Assembly (NCBI GenBank): GCA_019115705.1
Contig: DXDB01000205.1
Span: 1 to 44,306 of the forward strand
Reading direction: 5' to 3'
Length of the DNA stretch: 44,306 nt
DNA from: Candidatus Tetragenococcus pullicola
GTDB lineage: Bacteria > Bacillota > Bacilli > Lactobacillales > Enterococcaceae
Positions 17,501-25,650 of this stretch are shown in pieces; position 1 is the stretch's first letter, and each line of letters begins with the position of its first letter. The position numbers were made by a program, and so were the translations under genes. The notes beneath the pieces were generated by a model. It searched no databases. It was given only the letters and a program-made list of their open reading frames with translations, and had not been told where the DNA came from.

Positions 17501-17686
17501 ATGGTAGAAAACGAAGGAAGAATGATTGGAATTATTAGTCATGTACGAAGTTTAAAAGAACAAATTCAACAACAGATTGTCGTGGATGCCAAAGGAAATG
17601 GGCAAAGTAAAATTATAAGCAAACCACAAGAAAAAAGGAGGACTTCTCTATATGAAATGGAGTATACCAGAACGAACGATAGATAA
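14531..17686 (+). CDS. sbcC: Exonuclease SbcCD, ATPase subunit C
   Basis: A 1051-residue Rad50-type ABC ATPase. The N-terminal Walker A is GKTGAGKTT (34-42), then a Q-loop region, then two long charged coiled-coil arms of about 300 residues each, rich in Glu, Lys and Gln. They meet at a zinc hook GEPCPICGSVTH (Cys517, Cys520). The C-terminal half-ATPase has the signature LSGGESFIAAL (about 936) and Walker B ALFIDEGFGSLDEE. It partners SbcD, encoded just upstream. The last 35 bases overlap the start of the SNF2 helicase gene in another frame, implying translational coupling of all three. Confidence 0.96.
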   Translation: MQPRKLTIQNFGPFIHESVDFGDFQEAGLFLITGKTGAGKTTIFDSITFALFGETSGQIRLGKEMRSTFASLEEETKVTFGFEHQSFYYEVCRSPEQELAKKRGEGTHIRTAKARLRIFNSFHQLQKEVTKISEVDRFIKELLHLNAKQFFQVILLPQGEFRNFLIASSNEKEKLLRNIFGTEIFQRLNEWLKQQQKLANQDNDALQIQLTSLQHRFVNSQPETILSTQESLLYRKDELKKIHKEIEQIKQELSQWKVKEKQAQDALYVAKELNKSLDEYEALKATEKKLFLDGKKKQQQNEQVNALVWLEKNQGLLEEIQQYEAECSELEKQLKQGKKEWDVLQSQKAEWNKEKEQVDQWEKEKEEKKQAQQRLLDLLPLAKEYQELAERKVKVDGQLKKNQKEFSVLKKQHAFFEEKEQKVTDILSKESQIYEDEIQLIGAKDAVEKLASVRAEKKQNEADITSNQQTIFQIGEQCKQTKDALEAMNQKIADLKNKNAKMQIARLSLDLQPGEPCPICGSVTHPAPALEHELYSVEEIRAIGDQLVEAEQQGTKLLSEKEQKETQLAYLKKQQQTLNKALEQKEIAFIEAKKSCQSFFDEKEETVETSIWENQLQKEKRELQSAKKERELIQNEKEKWQLQFDKQAEKEQELKKQSEKLNVQVDQLNRQLNGQSYEELIRNEKDLARTQKIVEEKITNYAQEGQRIKEVTFTLEERQKQQAQHLQSTQEKKEQARRLLTQKRTREPFYASENKMQEDLSKLTELPQLQAELKSYQEKLQFTQKRLAQLQEVKDKERPELEKIQEKYQQLNNQVDHSQHALYQKEAEQKNNETLIEEMENLYNKGLKKANELAELQQLSETMNGNNVKKISIERYVLQAYLAEILEVANQRLVKLSRGRYQFLLKDGMGSYKSSTGLEIDIYDDNAGTSRRAQTLSGGESFIAALALALSLADVIQNHSGGVAIEALFIDEGFGSLDEEALDMALEALEMVENEGRMIGIISHVRSLKEQIQQQIVVDAKGNGQSKIISKPQEKRRTSLYEMEYTRTNDR

Positions 17687-20600
17687 AGGAAGGGATTATG
17701 TTAATCAAGAACGTGTTCTTTCGGTTACAGCGGATCCTGAAAAAAATGTTTGGCATGCTGAAGTTTTAGGAAGCGAGTTGTACCGTGTTGAATTAGATGC
17801 AACTCCAAAAGAAGAGGATTATTGTCAATGTCCTTATTGGGAAGAACACCATTACTGTAAGCATACCGTTGCTGTCGAATTGTATTTAAGAAAACAAGGA
17901 AAATCACGAAAAATCACAAAAAATTCTCTTCCTAAACAAACCAAAGTTTCTCCTTCAAAATTGTTTTCGCAAGGCTTTCAATATATTCAAGAAGAACATG
18001 ATCGAAAGGTTCAACCTTTAAGAATTCAATGTCAACTGGAAAGTTTAGCAACCAATCCTTATCGCTATGAATTAGATGTTTTAGGAATTACTTTAAAAAT
18101 TGGTAAAAAAGATGCTCGAACTTATGTAGTGAAGAATATTTATAAATTTTTACAACAATATAGAGAAGAGGGAACTTTTTCTACTAATTCTCAAAATAAT
18201 TTTTTCTTAACAACCGAAGCTTTTACAACCGAAGAAAATGAATTATTTACCCACTTCTCACAGTTAGCCCAAAATCAAGAATTAATGGGATATATGGGAA
18301 TCCAAGTCAATGGGAAAATGGACAAAAGATACTTGATGCTACCCGTTGATTCAGGCAAAAAATTGATTGAAAAAATGTTGCCTTATGATTTTTCTTTCCA
18401 AGGAAAACATAGTCAATTAAATGACTTAGTTTTCTCAGATCAAAAACAACCTTTAGCTTTTCAAGTAACGAAAAAAGACGATAAATTTGAACTCCAGGTC
18501 AAAAAAGATTTTGATCAAGTGTTTAAACATTATGGTTGGGGGTTGATTGATTCTACCCTTTATTATCTGTCAGCCCAAGCTTTTGATAGCTACATGATCA
18601 TGGAACAATTGTTAAAACGTTTAAAAACGAACGCCATTTTTTATCCTAAAGATGAATTATCGGTTTTATTCAAACAAGTGTTGCCTAAACTGCGACAAAT
18701 TGGTGAGGTTCAAATAGATCAAGAAATTTATAATTTTATCAGCCAAGAACCCCTATCCATCGTTTTTTATCTACGGAAACAACGTGGAATGATCGATTTA
18801 CGAGCGGATCTACTTTATGGGCAAACTGTATTTTCTACTGACCCCAAGCATCAAAAAGTAGAAAAAGACCATCCTGAAATCTTAAGAGATTACAAAAAAG
18901 AAAAACGGATGGAGGATTTGATTGATACTCTACATTTTGAAAAAACAGCGAAAGGTTGGCAAAAACCATTACCACAAGGACAAGCCTTGTATCATTTCTT
19001 CACTCGGGAATTGGCCTATTTACGACAATTTGGAAAAATTCGCATGGGCAAAAAATTGCGAGAACTTTATTTAGACAAAGAGCAGGAACCGAAAATTCAG
19101 GTTGATCGTTCGGACTCTTGGCTAGATGTCACTTTTGATATCTCTGGAATTAATCAGAGTGAAATTGATGATGTCTTGCAAAGTTTATTAAACAACGATG
19201 CCTTTTATACTTTGAAGAATGGTCAAGTATTATCGTTAGAATCAGAAGAATTCCAAGAAACTAGTCAAATTTTATCTTCTTTACGAAAAAATATGACTTT
19301 AAAAGAAGGAACAGCTCAAGTCCCTTTGTATCAGGGCTTGCAATTACAAAATGAATTAGCCGATCAAGCACAATTTACTGACGATTTTAAACAAATGACT
19401 ACTGATTTGATTCATCCTGAACAATTTGATGTGGCCTTACCAAAAAATTTACAAGCGAACTTGCGTAATTATCAGGTAGTTGGTTTTCGATGGCTAAAAA
19501 TGTTGGGACACTATCAGTTTGGTGGCATTTTGGCCGATGAAATGGGTCTGGGAAAAACCTTACAAATGATCAGCTATTTGCTCTCAGAAAAAAATGAACA
19601 TCATAATTTACAAGCTTTGATAGTAGCTCCGGCAAGTTTGACTTATAATTGGCATCAAGAGATTAAACGGTTTGCACCTAGCTTGAAATCAGTAGTGGTC
19701 AGTGGCAATAGAGACCAACGCGATCAATTGCTCCAGGAAAAAACAGATATTTGGATTACTTCTTACGCTAGTCTACGTCAAGATGTTGATTTGTATAAAG
19801 AGCTACCTCTGAACTATTTAGTATTGGATGAGGCCCAAATGGTAAAAAATAGTAGTACCAAAACAGCGCATGCTTTACGTTCTCTAAAAATAGACCGTCG
19901 CTTTGCTTTAAGTGGCACGCCTATTGAGAATAATCTAGAAGAACTTTGGTCATTGTTTCAAATGATTATGCCTGGATTTTTTCCAACCAAACAAGAATTT
20001 CGCGAAATATCAACGGAAAGAATTGCCAGAATGATCCAACCATTTGTCTTACGTCGTGACAAACGTACGGTTTTACAAGACTTACCAGAAAAACTAGAGA
20101 CCAATTATTATAGTGCTTTGACTGACGAACAAAAAAAGGTTTATTTGGCTTACCTCGGACAAATGCGCGAAGAAGTTTCAGGAATGAGTTCAGAAAGCTT
20201 TCAAAAAAATCGCATAAATATTTTAGCGGGCTTGACTCGATTACGTCAAATTTGTTGTCATCCAGCCTTATTTATCGATAATTATAAAGATGGTTCTGGC
20301 AAATTAGAACAGGTGAAAGATCTGATCCAAGCTGCCAAAGAAAATGGTCGTCGCGTCTTACTCTTTTCTCAATTTACTAGCATGCTTTCCATCATAGAAG
20401 AAGAACTAAATGATCTGGGACTTAAAACTTATTACTTACGGGGAAGCACGCCTCCTAAAGATCGTTTACAGATGGTGGAAGATTTTAATCAAGGCCAACG
20501 AGACGTCTTTTTGATTTCTTTAAAAGCAGGCGGAACGGGGTTGAATTTAACCGGTGCTGATACGGTTATTTTGTATGACTTATGGTGGAACCCAGCGGTA

Positions 20601-20819
20601 GAAGAGCAAGCAGCAGGTCGAGCGCATCGAATCGGACAAAAGCATGTGGTTGAAGTTTGGCGAATGATTGCTGAAGGTACTATCGAAGAACGAATGGATT
20701 CGTTGCAACAAGAAAAGAAAGAATTATTCCAAAAGGTCATTCAAGGAAATGATACACAGTTACAAAAAATGACCGAAGAGGATATTCGCATGATCTTAAG
20801 TATTGGTGAAGACTCCTAA
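17652..20819 (+). CDS. SWIM-SNF2 family helicase
   Basis: A 1055-residue DNA translocase. An N-terminal SWIM zinc finger is seen as Cys58-x-Cys60 and Cys69-x-His71 (YCQCPYWEEHHYCKHT). A region of about 500 residues of the bacterial SNF2-associated type follows, then the SNF2 ATPase: Walker A LADEMGLGKTLQ (about 627-638), DEAQ box (about 726), LSGTPIENNLEELWSLF. The C-terminal helicase half has RVLLFSQFTSML, GGTGLNLTGAD and QAAGRAHRIGQ (arginine fingers). Such proteins remodel protein-DNA complexes; a role in recombination or transcription recycling is inferred. It starts inside sbcC behind AAAAGGAGGA at about 17634, so it belongs to the sbcDC operon. Confidence 0.95.
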   Translation: MKWSIPERTIDKGRDYVNQERVLSVTADPEKNVWHAEVLGSELYRVELDATPKEEDYCQCPYWEEHHYCKHTVAVELYLRKQGKSRKITKNSLPKQTKVSPSKLFSQGFQYIQEEHDRKVQPLRIQCQLESLATNPYRYELDVLGITLKIGKKDARTYVVKNIYKFLQQYREEGTFSTNSQNNFFLTTEAFTTEENELFTHFSQLAQNQELMGYMGIQVNGKMDKRYLMLPVDSGKKLIEKMLPYDFSFQGKHSQLNDLVFSDQKQPLAFQVTKKDDKFELQVKKDFDQVFKHYGWGLIDSTLYYLSAQAFDSYMIMEQLLKRLKTNAIFYPKDELSVLFKQVLPKLRQIGEVQIDQEIYNFISQEPLSIVFYLRKQRGMIDLRADLLYGQTVFSTDPKHQKVEKDHPEILRDYKKEKRMEDLIDTLHFEKTAKGWQKPLPQGQALYHFFTRELAYLRQFGKIRMGKKLRELYLDKEQEPKIQVDRSDSWLDVTFDISGINQSEIDDVLQSLLNNDAFYTLKNGQVLSLESEEFQETSQILSSLRKNMTLKEGTAQVPLYQGLQLQNELADQAQFTDDFKQMTTDLIHPEQFDVALPKNLQANLRNYQVVGFRWLKMLGHYQFGGILADEMGLGKTLQMISYLLSEKNEHHNLQALIVAPASLTYNWHQEIKRFAPSLKSVVVSGNRDQRDQLLQEKTDIWITSYASLRQDVDLYKELPLNYLVLDEAQMVKNSSTKTAHALRSLKIDRRFALSGTPIENNLEELWSLFQMIMPGFFPTKQEFREISTERIARMIQPFVLRRDKRTVLQDLPEKLETNYYSALTDEQKKVYLAYLGQMREEVSGMSSESFQKNRINILAGLTRLRQICCHPALFIDNYKDGSGKLEQVKDLIQAAKENGRRVLLFSQFTSMLSIIEEELNDLGLKTYYLRGSTPPKDRLQMVEDFNQGQRDVFLISLKAGGTGLNLTGADTVILYDLWWNPAVEEQAAGRAHRIGQKHVVEVWRMIAEGTIEERMDSLQQEKKELFQKVIQGNDTQLQKMTEEDIRMILSIGEDS

Positions 20820-20821
20820 AT

Positions 20822-20855
20822 AAAAAGCGTGGTGTTTTGGCATCACGTTCTTTTT
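20822..20855 (+). terminator. Intrinsic terminator after the SNF2 gene
   Basis: CGTGGTG pairs with CATCACG (one G-T), flanked by A and T tracts. Confidence 0.85.
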
Positions 20856-20900
20856 ATTTTTTTTCAAAGAAAGGAGCTGACTATTTAAAAAAAATTCACT

Positions 20901-20929
20901 TTGATTTTTGTTATCAGCTTCTATATAAT
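20901..20929 (+). promoter_or_regulatory. Promoter of the ABC exporter
   Basis: TTGATT, 17-base gap, TATAAT: a near-consensus sigma-A promoter. It would give a leader of about 57 nt before the TTG start. Confidence 0.8.
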
Positions 20930-20992
20930 TGAATTTGATTGTTTTTTAAGTAGCTATAAACAAGGATTTTTTCTTAAGAAAGGGGTCTTTTT

Positions 20993-22708
20993 TTGTTTAA
21001 ACGTTTCTTTAGTTATTATCGTCCATATAAAAAATTATTTATACTTGATTTTTCTTGTGCCATTGTTGCCGGTGCTTTAGAATTAGCATTTCCAGTAGCT
21101 GTCAACCGTGTCATCGATCAAATTATGCCTCAAAATAATTTTCGAACGATTTTATTGGCTTGTTTGGGTTTATTATTTTTCTACGTTATCAATACTATTT
21201 TACAGTATATCGTTGTTTTTTTTGGTCATAAATTAGGGGTAAATATTGAAACAACTATGCGTCGTGAATTATTTGACCATCTTCAAACCCAATCTTTTGA
21301 ATATTATGATGAACAACAAACGGGGAAATTATTGAGTCGACTAACTACGGATCTTTTCGAGATCTCAGAAGTAGCACACCATGGGCCAGAAGATGTTTTT
21401 ATTACCATCATGACACTTTTGGGTTCTTTTTTGATTATGATGAATATGCATGCGAAGTTAGCTTGGGCAACTTTTGCGATGATACCACTTATAACGATTG
21501 CTCTTGTCTTTTTTAATAAAAAGATGACGGGGGTCAATACTGAAATTTATGAAAACTTGGCCGAATTTAATGCTGGTGTTGAGGCGGCGGTTGGTGGCAT
21601 TCGGGTCACTCAATCTTTTGCCAACGAAGCGTATGAAAAAAAACGTTTCTTTGGACTAAGTGAACTATATCGACAATCTAAACTTGCTTTTTACAAAGTG
21701 ATGGCTGTAAGTTCTACTTATAATTATATCATGATGCGTTTGATCAATTTGTTTGCACTTTTCTTTGGTTCTTATTTCACCATACGCGGTGAGTTGACGA
21801 ACGGTCAATTTGTGGGTTTTATTTTACTTTCCAATGTTTTTGTACGACCGATTGAAAAAGTGAATACGATGATTGAAAGTTACCCGAAAGGAATTGCAGG
21901 GTTTAAACGTTTTATTGAAGAACTTGATAAGCCGTCACAAATCGTTGATGCTTCGGATGCTGTTGAGGTGGACCATCTTAAAGGTGACATTGTTTACTCG
22001 GATGTCTCTTTTTCGTATGCAGACCATACCAAAGTACTCAGTCATATCGATTTAAAAATTAACGCTGGTGAGACAGTCGCCTTTGTTGGAAAGAGTGGCT
22101 CGGGAAAAACAACCTTATGCAATCTTTTGCCACGCTTTTATGAAGTTACTGACGGCACTATCACTATTGATGGAATGGATATCAAAGAAATGACCTTATC
22201 TTCTTTGCGAAAAGAAATCGGAACGGTACAACAAGATGTATTCATGTTTCCCGGAACTTTACGGGAAAATATTTTGTATGGGAATTTAGATGCAACAGAA
22301 GAAGAAATTCAACAAGCGGTTTCCTTAGCTCACCTGCAAAAAGTGATTGATCAAATGAGCGATGGCTTAGACACAATAATTGGTGAACGTGGGGTAAAAC
22401 TTTCTGGTGGTCAACGTCAACGAGTTGCTATTGCCCGAATGTTTTTGAAAAATCCGCCAATCTTGATTTTAGATGAAGCCACCTCTGCTTTAGATACAGA
22501 AACAGAGCAAGTCATTCAAGAATCCTTAGAATCACTAGCGAAAGGACGAACAACGTTGATCATTGCCCATCGTTTGGCAACCATTCGTCATGCGACACGT
22601 ATTGTGGTGATGAGTGAAGAAGGAATCTTGGAACAAGGCTCTCATGAGGAATTAATGGCCCAAAACGGTGCCTATAAAAAATTATATAACGGACAATTTC
22701 ATGAATGA
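20993..22708 (+). CDS. ABC exporter, fused membrane-ATPase half-transporter
   Basis: A 571-residue type IV ABC exporter half that would work as a homodimer or with another half. Six hydrophobic helices lie within the first 310 residues, then the ATPase domain with Walker A GKSGSGKTT (about 367-375), Q-loop VQQDVFMFPGTLRENI, signature LSGGQRQRVAIARMFL, Walker B ILILDEATSALD and the switch His in IIAHRLATIRH. Substrate is unknown; the closest general type is the MsbA/BmrA-like lipid or drug exporter. TTG 20993 is chosen because AAAGGGG lies 8-12 bases before it and the family N-terminus begins there. Own promoter upstream and a strong terminator about 100 bases downstream. Confidence 0.9.
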   Translation: MFKRFFSYYRPYKKLFILDFSCAIVAGALELAFPVAVNRVIDQIMPQNNFRTILLACLGLLFFYVINTILQYIVVFFGHKLGVNIETTMRRELFDHLQTQSFEYYDEQQTGKLLSRLTTDLFEISEVAHHGPEDVFITIMTLLGSFLIMMNMHAKLAWATFAMIPLITIALVFFNKKMTGVNTEIYENLAEFNAGVEAAVGGIRVTQSFANEAYEKKRFFGLSELYRQSKLAFYKVMAVSSTYNYIMMRLINLFALFFGSYFTIRGELTNGQFVGFILLSNVFVRPIEKVNTMIESYPKGIAGFKRFIEELDKPSQIVDASDAVEVDHLKGDIVYSDVSFSYADHTKVLSHIDLKINAGETVAFVGKSGSGKTTLCNLLPRFYEVTDGTITIDGMDIKEMTLSSLRKEIGTVQQDVFMFPGTLRENILYGNLDATEEEIQQAVSLAHLQKVIDQMSDGLDTIIGERGVKLSGGQRQRVAIARMFLKNPPILILDEATSALDTETEQVIQESLESLAKGRTTLIIAHRLATIRHATRIVVMSEEGILEQGSHEELMAQNGAYKKLYNGQFHE

Positions 22709-22805
22709 TAAAAAAATGAAGATAAAAAAATAACACGTGATTAGCCAATTTACTTTTAGTAAAATAATGAAAAATAAAATGAACATAATATTTAATTAGG
22801 TTGTC

Positions 22806-22849
22806 AAAGGGAGAAAAAAACTTGATAAAAGTAAGTTTTCTCCCTTTTT
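22806..22849 (+). terminator. Intrinsic terminator downstream of the ABC exporter
   Basis: AAAGGGAGAAAA and TTTTCTCCCTTT form a perfect 12-bp stem with an inner CTT/AAG, followed by T. Confidence 0.95.
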
Positions 22850-23089
22850 GAGTTTGTGAATTTTTTCAAATAAACTTTTACTAGTAGAGAGACACCAGTT
22901 TATTTGCCGATAATTTAGTACAGATTTTAGTCTCTGTTATATAAAAATAAAAAAACAAAAAAAATATCTTTTTATTTTTTTTTAATCAGAAAGCTTGATA
23001 GAATAATGTTTTTAAATTAGAAAAAATAATAAAATAATTTCGTTTTTATCTACTAATTGAAAAAAACCACTAGATAATCAGGAAAACTT

Positions 23090-23098
23090 TTGTTATAA
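23090..23098 (+). promoter_or_regulatory. Probable spx promoter (extended -10)
   Basis: TTGTTATAAT contains TGT-TATAAT, an extended -10, about 55 bases before the spx start. No good -35 is seen. Confidence 0.5.
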
Positions 23099-23150
23099 TG
23101 GACACAGAAGGAAAATTTATTTCCTTAAAATCTTAAAGGAGTGATGCACG

Positions 23151-23549
23151 TTGTTGACACTATATACTTCCCCGAGTTGTACGTCATGTAGAAAGGCAAG
23201 AGCCTGGTTACAAGAACATGAAATTCCTTTTGTAGAGCGCAACATATTTTCAGAACCACTCACTAAAGATGAACTGACATCGATTTTACAAATGACAGAA
23301 AGTGGGACGGAAGAAATCATTTCGACTCGATCAAAGGTTTTTCAAAAGTTAAACATGGACCTAGAAGAGTTACCACTTAACGAATTATTGAATTTAGTAC
23401 AAAAGAACCCTGGGTTATTACGTCGACCTATCATGATTGACGAAAAGAGATTACAAGTTGGTTTTAATGAAGATGAAATTCGTCGTTTCTTACCAAGAGA
23501 TGTCCGTCAATTAGAACTTCGAAAGGCCCAATTAATGTCAGGATTATAA
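23151..23549 (+). CDS. spx: Transcriptional regulator Spx
   Basis: A 132-residue ArsC-like regulator that binds the RNA polymerase alpha C-terminal domain and redirects transcription during thiol stress. The redox switch Cys10-x-x-Cys13 is present ([14 protein letters not shown]), as is the conserved [28 protein letters not shown] block. Length matches the family. Translation starts at TTG 23151 ([10 protein letters not shown]), 10 bases after AAAGGA. In related bacteria Spx is destroyed by ClpXP and its level is kept low; MecA, encoded next, is a related Clp adaptor. A long hairpin element sits between the two genes. Confidence 0.96.
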   Translation: MLTLYTSPSCTSCRKARAWLQEHEIPFVERNIFSEPLTKDELTSILQMTESGTEEIISTRSKVFQKLNMDLEELPLNELLNLVQKNPGLLRRPIMIDEKRLQVGFNEDEIRRFLPRDVRQLELRKAQLMSGL

Positions 23550-23552
23550 AAA

Positions 23553-23627
23553 CAAAGGCAACGCGTTTCTTTCTAAAGAATGTCGATTTTTGCTAGAACG
23601 GCATGAAAGAAATTCGTTGTCTTTTGT
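23553..23627 (+). repeat. Long imperfect hairpin between spx and mecA
   Basis: Paired blocks run inward in order: ACAAAG with CTTTTGT, CAACG with CGTTG, TTTCTTTC with GAAAGAAA, then ATGTCG with CGGCAT (one T-G). A single hairpin of about 75 bases results. No T tract follows, so it is not a plain terminator; a small miniature repeat element or a structured 3' UTR of spx are both possible. Confidence 0.6.
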
Positions 23628-23712
23628 AGATAAGCAAAATAGAGATAAAAGCTTTAAAAAGAGAAGTCTCTTAAGTCTTTCTTCAACCTTTTTAGAGAAT
23701 CAAATTTTTTTC

Positions 23713-23740
23713 TTTACATTTTGGAGGCTTTCGTTACAAT
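23713..23740 (+). promoter_or_regulatory. Promoter of mecA
   Basis: TTTACA, 16-base gap, TACAAT; start of transcription about 30 bases before the mecA ATG. Confidence 0.6.
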
Positions 23741-23776
23741 GAAAGTATAGAAACAAAGAAGTGAGGTGTGGCTACT

Positions 23777-24490
23777 ATGGAAATGGAACATATCAATGAT
23801 AATACAATCCGCGTTTTGCTTAAGTCAGAAGATTTGATGGCAAGAGGCATTACTTTTTTAGACCTTTTAGGAAATGGAAAAGAGATTGAAAATTTTTTCT
23901 ACAGTATTCTAGATGAGGTCGATGTGGATCACGAATTTAAAGGAAATGATGCCATTACCTTTCAAGTGATTCCCAAACCAGAAGGACTTGAACTTTTTAT
24001 CAGTAAAAATTTATCTTTGGAAGATATGAATCCGTATGAAATCTATGGTGATTACTTTTCACAAGAAGAAATTACAAAATGGTTGAAGACAGAAGATCCT
24101 GAACGGTTTGATAATCTATCGCAAGAAGAAATCGTCGAAGGGTTTCAAAAAGAAAAATCAATTGAAAAAGAGGATGAAAAAGAGATATCAACTCCAGTAG
24201 AACTTCAGTATGTTTTTGAACTGGATTCGTTTGAAACCATGATTCAACTTTCAACTGAAATTTGTTTGGAAAATATTCGAACCAATCTATATGTGATGCA
24301 AGACAAGTATTATCTCAGTGTTTTCTTTTTAGAAGAAATGCTTACGAAACATCAAATAGAAGATCAATTAGCTACTGTTACAGAATTTGCAAATAAAAGT
24401 GAATTAACAACTGATTACTTGTCAGAACATGGTCAATTGATTATGTCAGAACATGCAATCGAATTGACTCGCGAGCATTTTAAGTTTTAA
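23777..24490 (+). CDS. mecA: Adaptor protein MecA
   Basis: A 237-residue Clp adaptor that delivers substrates such as competence regulators to ClpCP. The N-terminal substrate-binding domain (MEMEHINDNTIRVLLKSEDL) and the C-terminal ClpC-binding domain (from about 145, YVFELDSFETMIQLS onward) are joined by an acidic/charged linker (about 110-140, EKEKSIEKEDEKEIS-like). GTG 23768 is possible, but ATG 23777 gives the standard MecA start and is correctly spaced from GAGGTG. Neighbours spx and coiA fit the usual Lactobacillales order. A strong terminator follows. Confidence 0.95.
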   Translation: MEMEHINDNTIRVLLKSEDLMARGITFLDLLGNGKEIENFFYSILDEVDVDHEFKGNDAITFQVIPKPEGLELFISKNLSLEDMNPYEIYGDYFSQEEITKWLKTEDPERFDNLSQEEIVEGFQKEKSIEKEDEKEISTPVELQYVFELDSFETMIQLSTEICLENIRTNLYVMQDKYYLSVFFLEEMLTKHQIEDQLATVTEFANKSELTTDYLSEHGQLIMSEHAIELTREHFKF

Positions 24491-24502
24491 AGATTGATTC
24501 AG

Positions 24503-24533
24503 AAAAAGACTATCTAAAAAAGATAGTCTTTTT
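24503..24533 (+). terminator. Intrinsic terminator after mecA
   Basis: AAAAAGACTATCT and AGATAGTCTTTTT form a perfect 13-bp stem with a 5-base loop. Confidence 0.95.
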
Positions 24534-24591
24534 CTTTTGATTAAAAAACGATTGTCGAAAAAATCCGTACGTTAGGATAGGAGGCGATCGT

Positions 24592-25554
24592 ATGTTGATA
24601 GCACAAAAAACAAGTGGAGAGAAAATTTTAGCACAAGAATGTTTAAAGAGTGAAAAAGACTTACTTTGTCCCTTGTGTAAGCAACCGGTTATTTTGAAAA
24701 AAGGAACTATTAAAATTCCCCATTTTGCTCATCTTAGAAGAGAAGATTGTCAAAGTTTCAGTGAAGGCGAAACTCAAGAACATTTACAAAATAAGTTGTT
24801 TTTACAAAAATGGACACAAAAGGGTGTATTAGAGGCATATTTACCAGAATTAAAACAGCGCCCAGATCTTTTACTTGATTTCTTAGCAATCGAAGTACAG
24901 TGTTCTTCATTAAAAATAGAACGTTTCATGGAACGTACGAATAATTATCTCAAGCATGGCTATCATCCTTGGTGGTTATTAGGAAAAAAATTAGGACCAA
25001 ACAAACTGCAGCAACCTTTTACCACTCTTCAAAAAGCTGTTACCTATTATTCTAAGCAAAAGGGATTTTTTTTATGGTTAATTCGAGCGGATTCAAAAGA
25101 AATTTGGTTATTGTATGACCTTCATTGGCATTTTCAAGGCAATGTTCATTTTAAAATAAAGAAATGGCATTTTTTAGAAGTACCACTCTCGCAAATGTTC
25201 CAATTTCAAGTAAACAGGACACCTTTTCAGTGGGGGCAAAACGATTATCGTATGCATTTGCAAAAAAAATTAATGACCGAGCAGGAAGGGGCTCGTCGTT
25301 TACAAGAAAAAATATATCTTCAAGGTGGAAATTTATTAGACCTACCAAGCTGGTGTTATGAAGCCAGTCCTTACCAGTTTTTCTTTGAGGATCAATTATT
25401 GTTTTTGCGATTTAGTTTTTTACAAACGAAAAATTATCAAGAATGGTTAGAACAACTAAAAAATCTAGAATTTTCATGGCTGTTTCCTTTAGCTTCTCAA
25501 AAACTTATTTTAGAAGAAATTTATAATGAATGTATTTTTTTGAGTAAAAAATGA
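24592..25554 (+). CDS. coiA: Competence protein CoiA
   Basis: A 320-residue CoiA-like protein needed for transformation in streptococci, where it acts after DNA entry during recombination. A short zinc-binding motif Cys26-x-x-Cys29 (LLCPLCKQPV) is followed by HFAH. A nuclease-like core then reads RPDLLLDFLAIEVQCSS, of the D...ExQ type related to PD-(D/E)xK enzymes. The C-terminal half is aromatic-rich and poorly conserved, as is normal. ATG 24592 follows AGGAGG. No clear ComX-box was recognised upstream. The frame is intact. It lies in the standard mecA-coiA-pepF order. Confidence 0.9.
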   Translation: MLIAQKTSGEKILAQECLKSEKDLLCPLCKQPVILKKGTIKIPHFAHLRREDCQSFSEGETQEHLQNKLFLQKWTQKGVLEAYLPELKQRPDLLLDFLAIEVQCSSLKIERFMERTNNYLKHGYHPWWLLGKKLGPNKLQQPFTTLQKAVTYYSKQKGFFLWLIRADSKEIWLLYDLHWHFQGNVHFKIKKWHFLEVPLSQMFQFQVNRTPFQWGQNDYRMHLQKKLMTEQEGARRLQEKIYLQGGNLLDLPSWCYEASPYQFFFEDQLLFLRFSFLQTKNYQEWLEQLKNLEFSWLFPLASQKLILEEIYNECIFLSKK

Positions 25555-25595
25555 CTTTTTCATGAGTTTTTAAAAAAGAATATGATACACTATAT

Positions 25596-25624
25596 TATAA
25601 TGAAAGGCGATAAATCTGATTTAT
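25596..25624 (+). promoter_or_regulatory. pepF -10 element and leader palindrome
   Basis: TATAAT at 25596-25601 is followed by a 15-bp palindrome ATAAATC-T-GATTTAT (25610-25624) at about the expected transcript start; the -35 is not clear. Confidence 0.45.
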
Positions 25625-25650
25625 TGCAAATTAAAAAGGAGGAATAGTGA

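Larger units (their letters stand above)
22709..23150. other. Gene-free spacer between the ABC exporter and spx
   Basis: 442 bases, very AT-rich, without a supportable ORF. It holds the exporter terminator (22806-22849), an AGAGAC/GTCTCT inverted repeat (22888-22893 with 22930-22935), a run of A- and T-tracts (22940-22990) and the spx promoter. No convincing RNA gene was seen. Confidence 0.6.

Noticed and set aside
22888..22990. sRNA gene in the ABC exporter-spx gap
   Set aside because: Only a short AGAGAC/GTCTCT repeat and AT tracts; no clear promoter-terminator pair.
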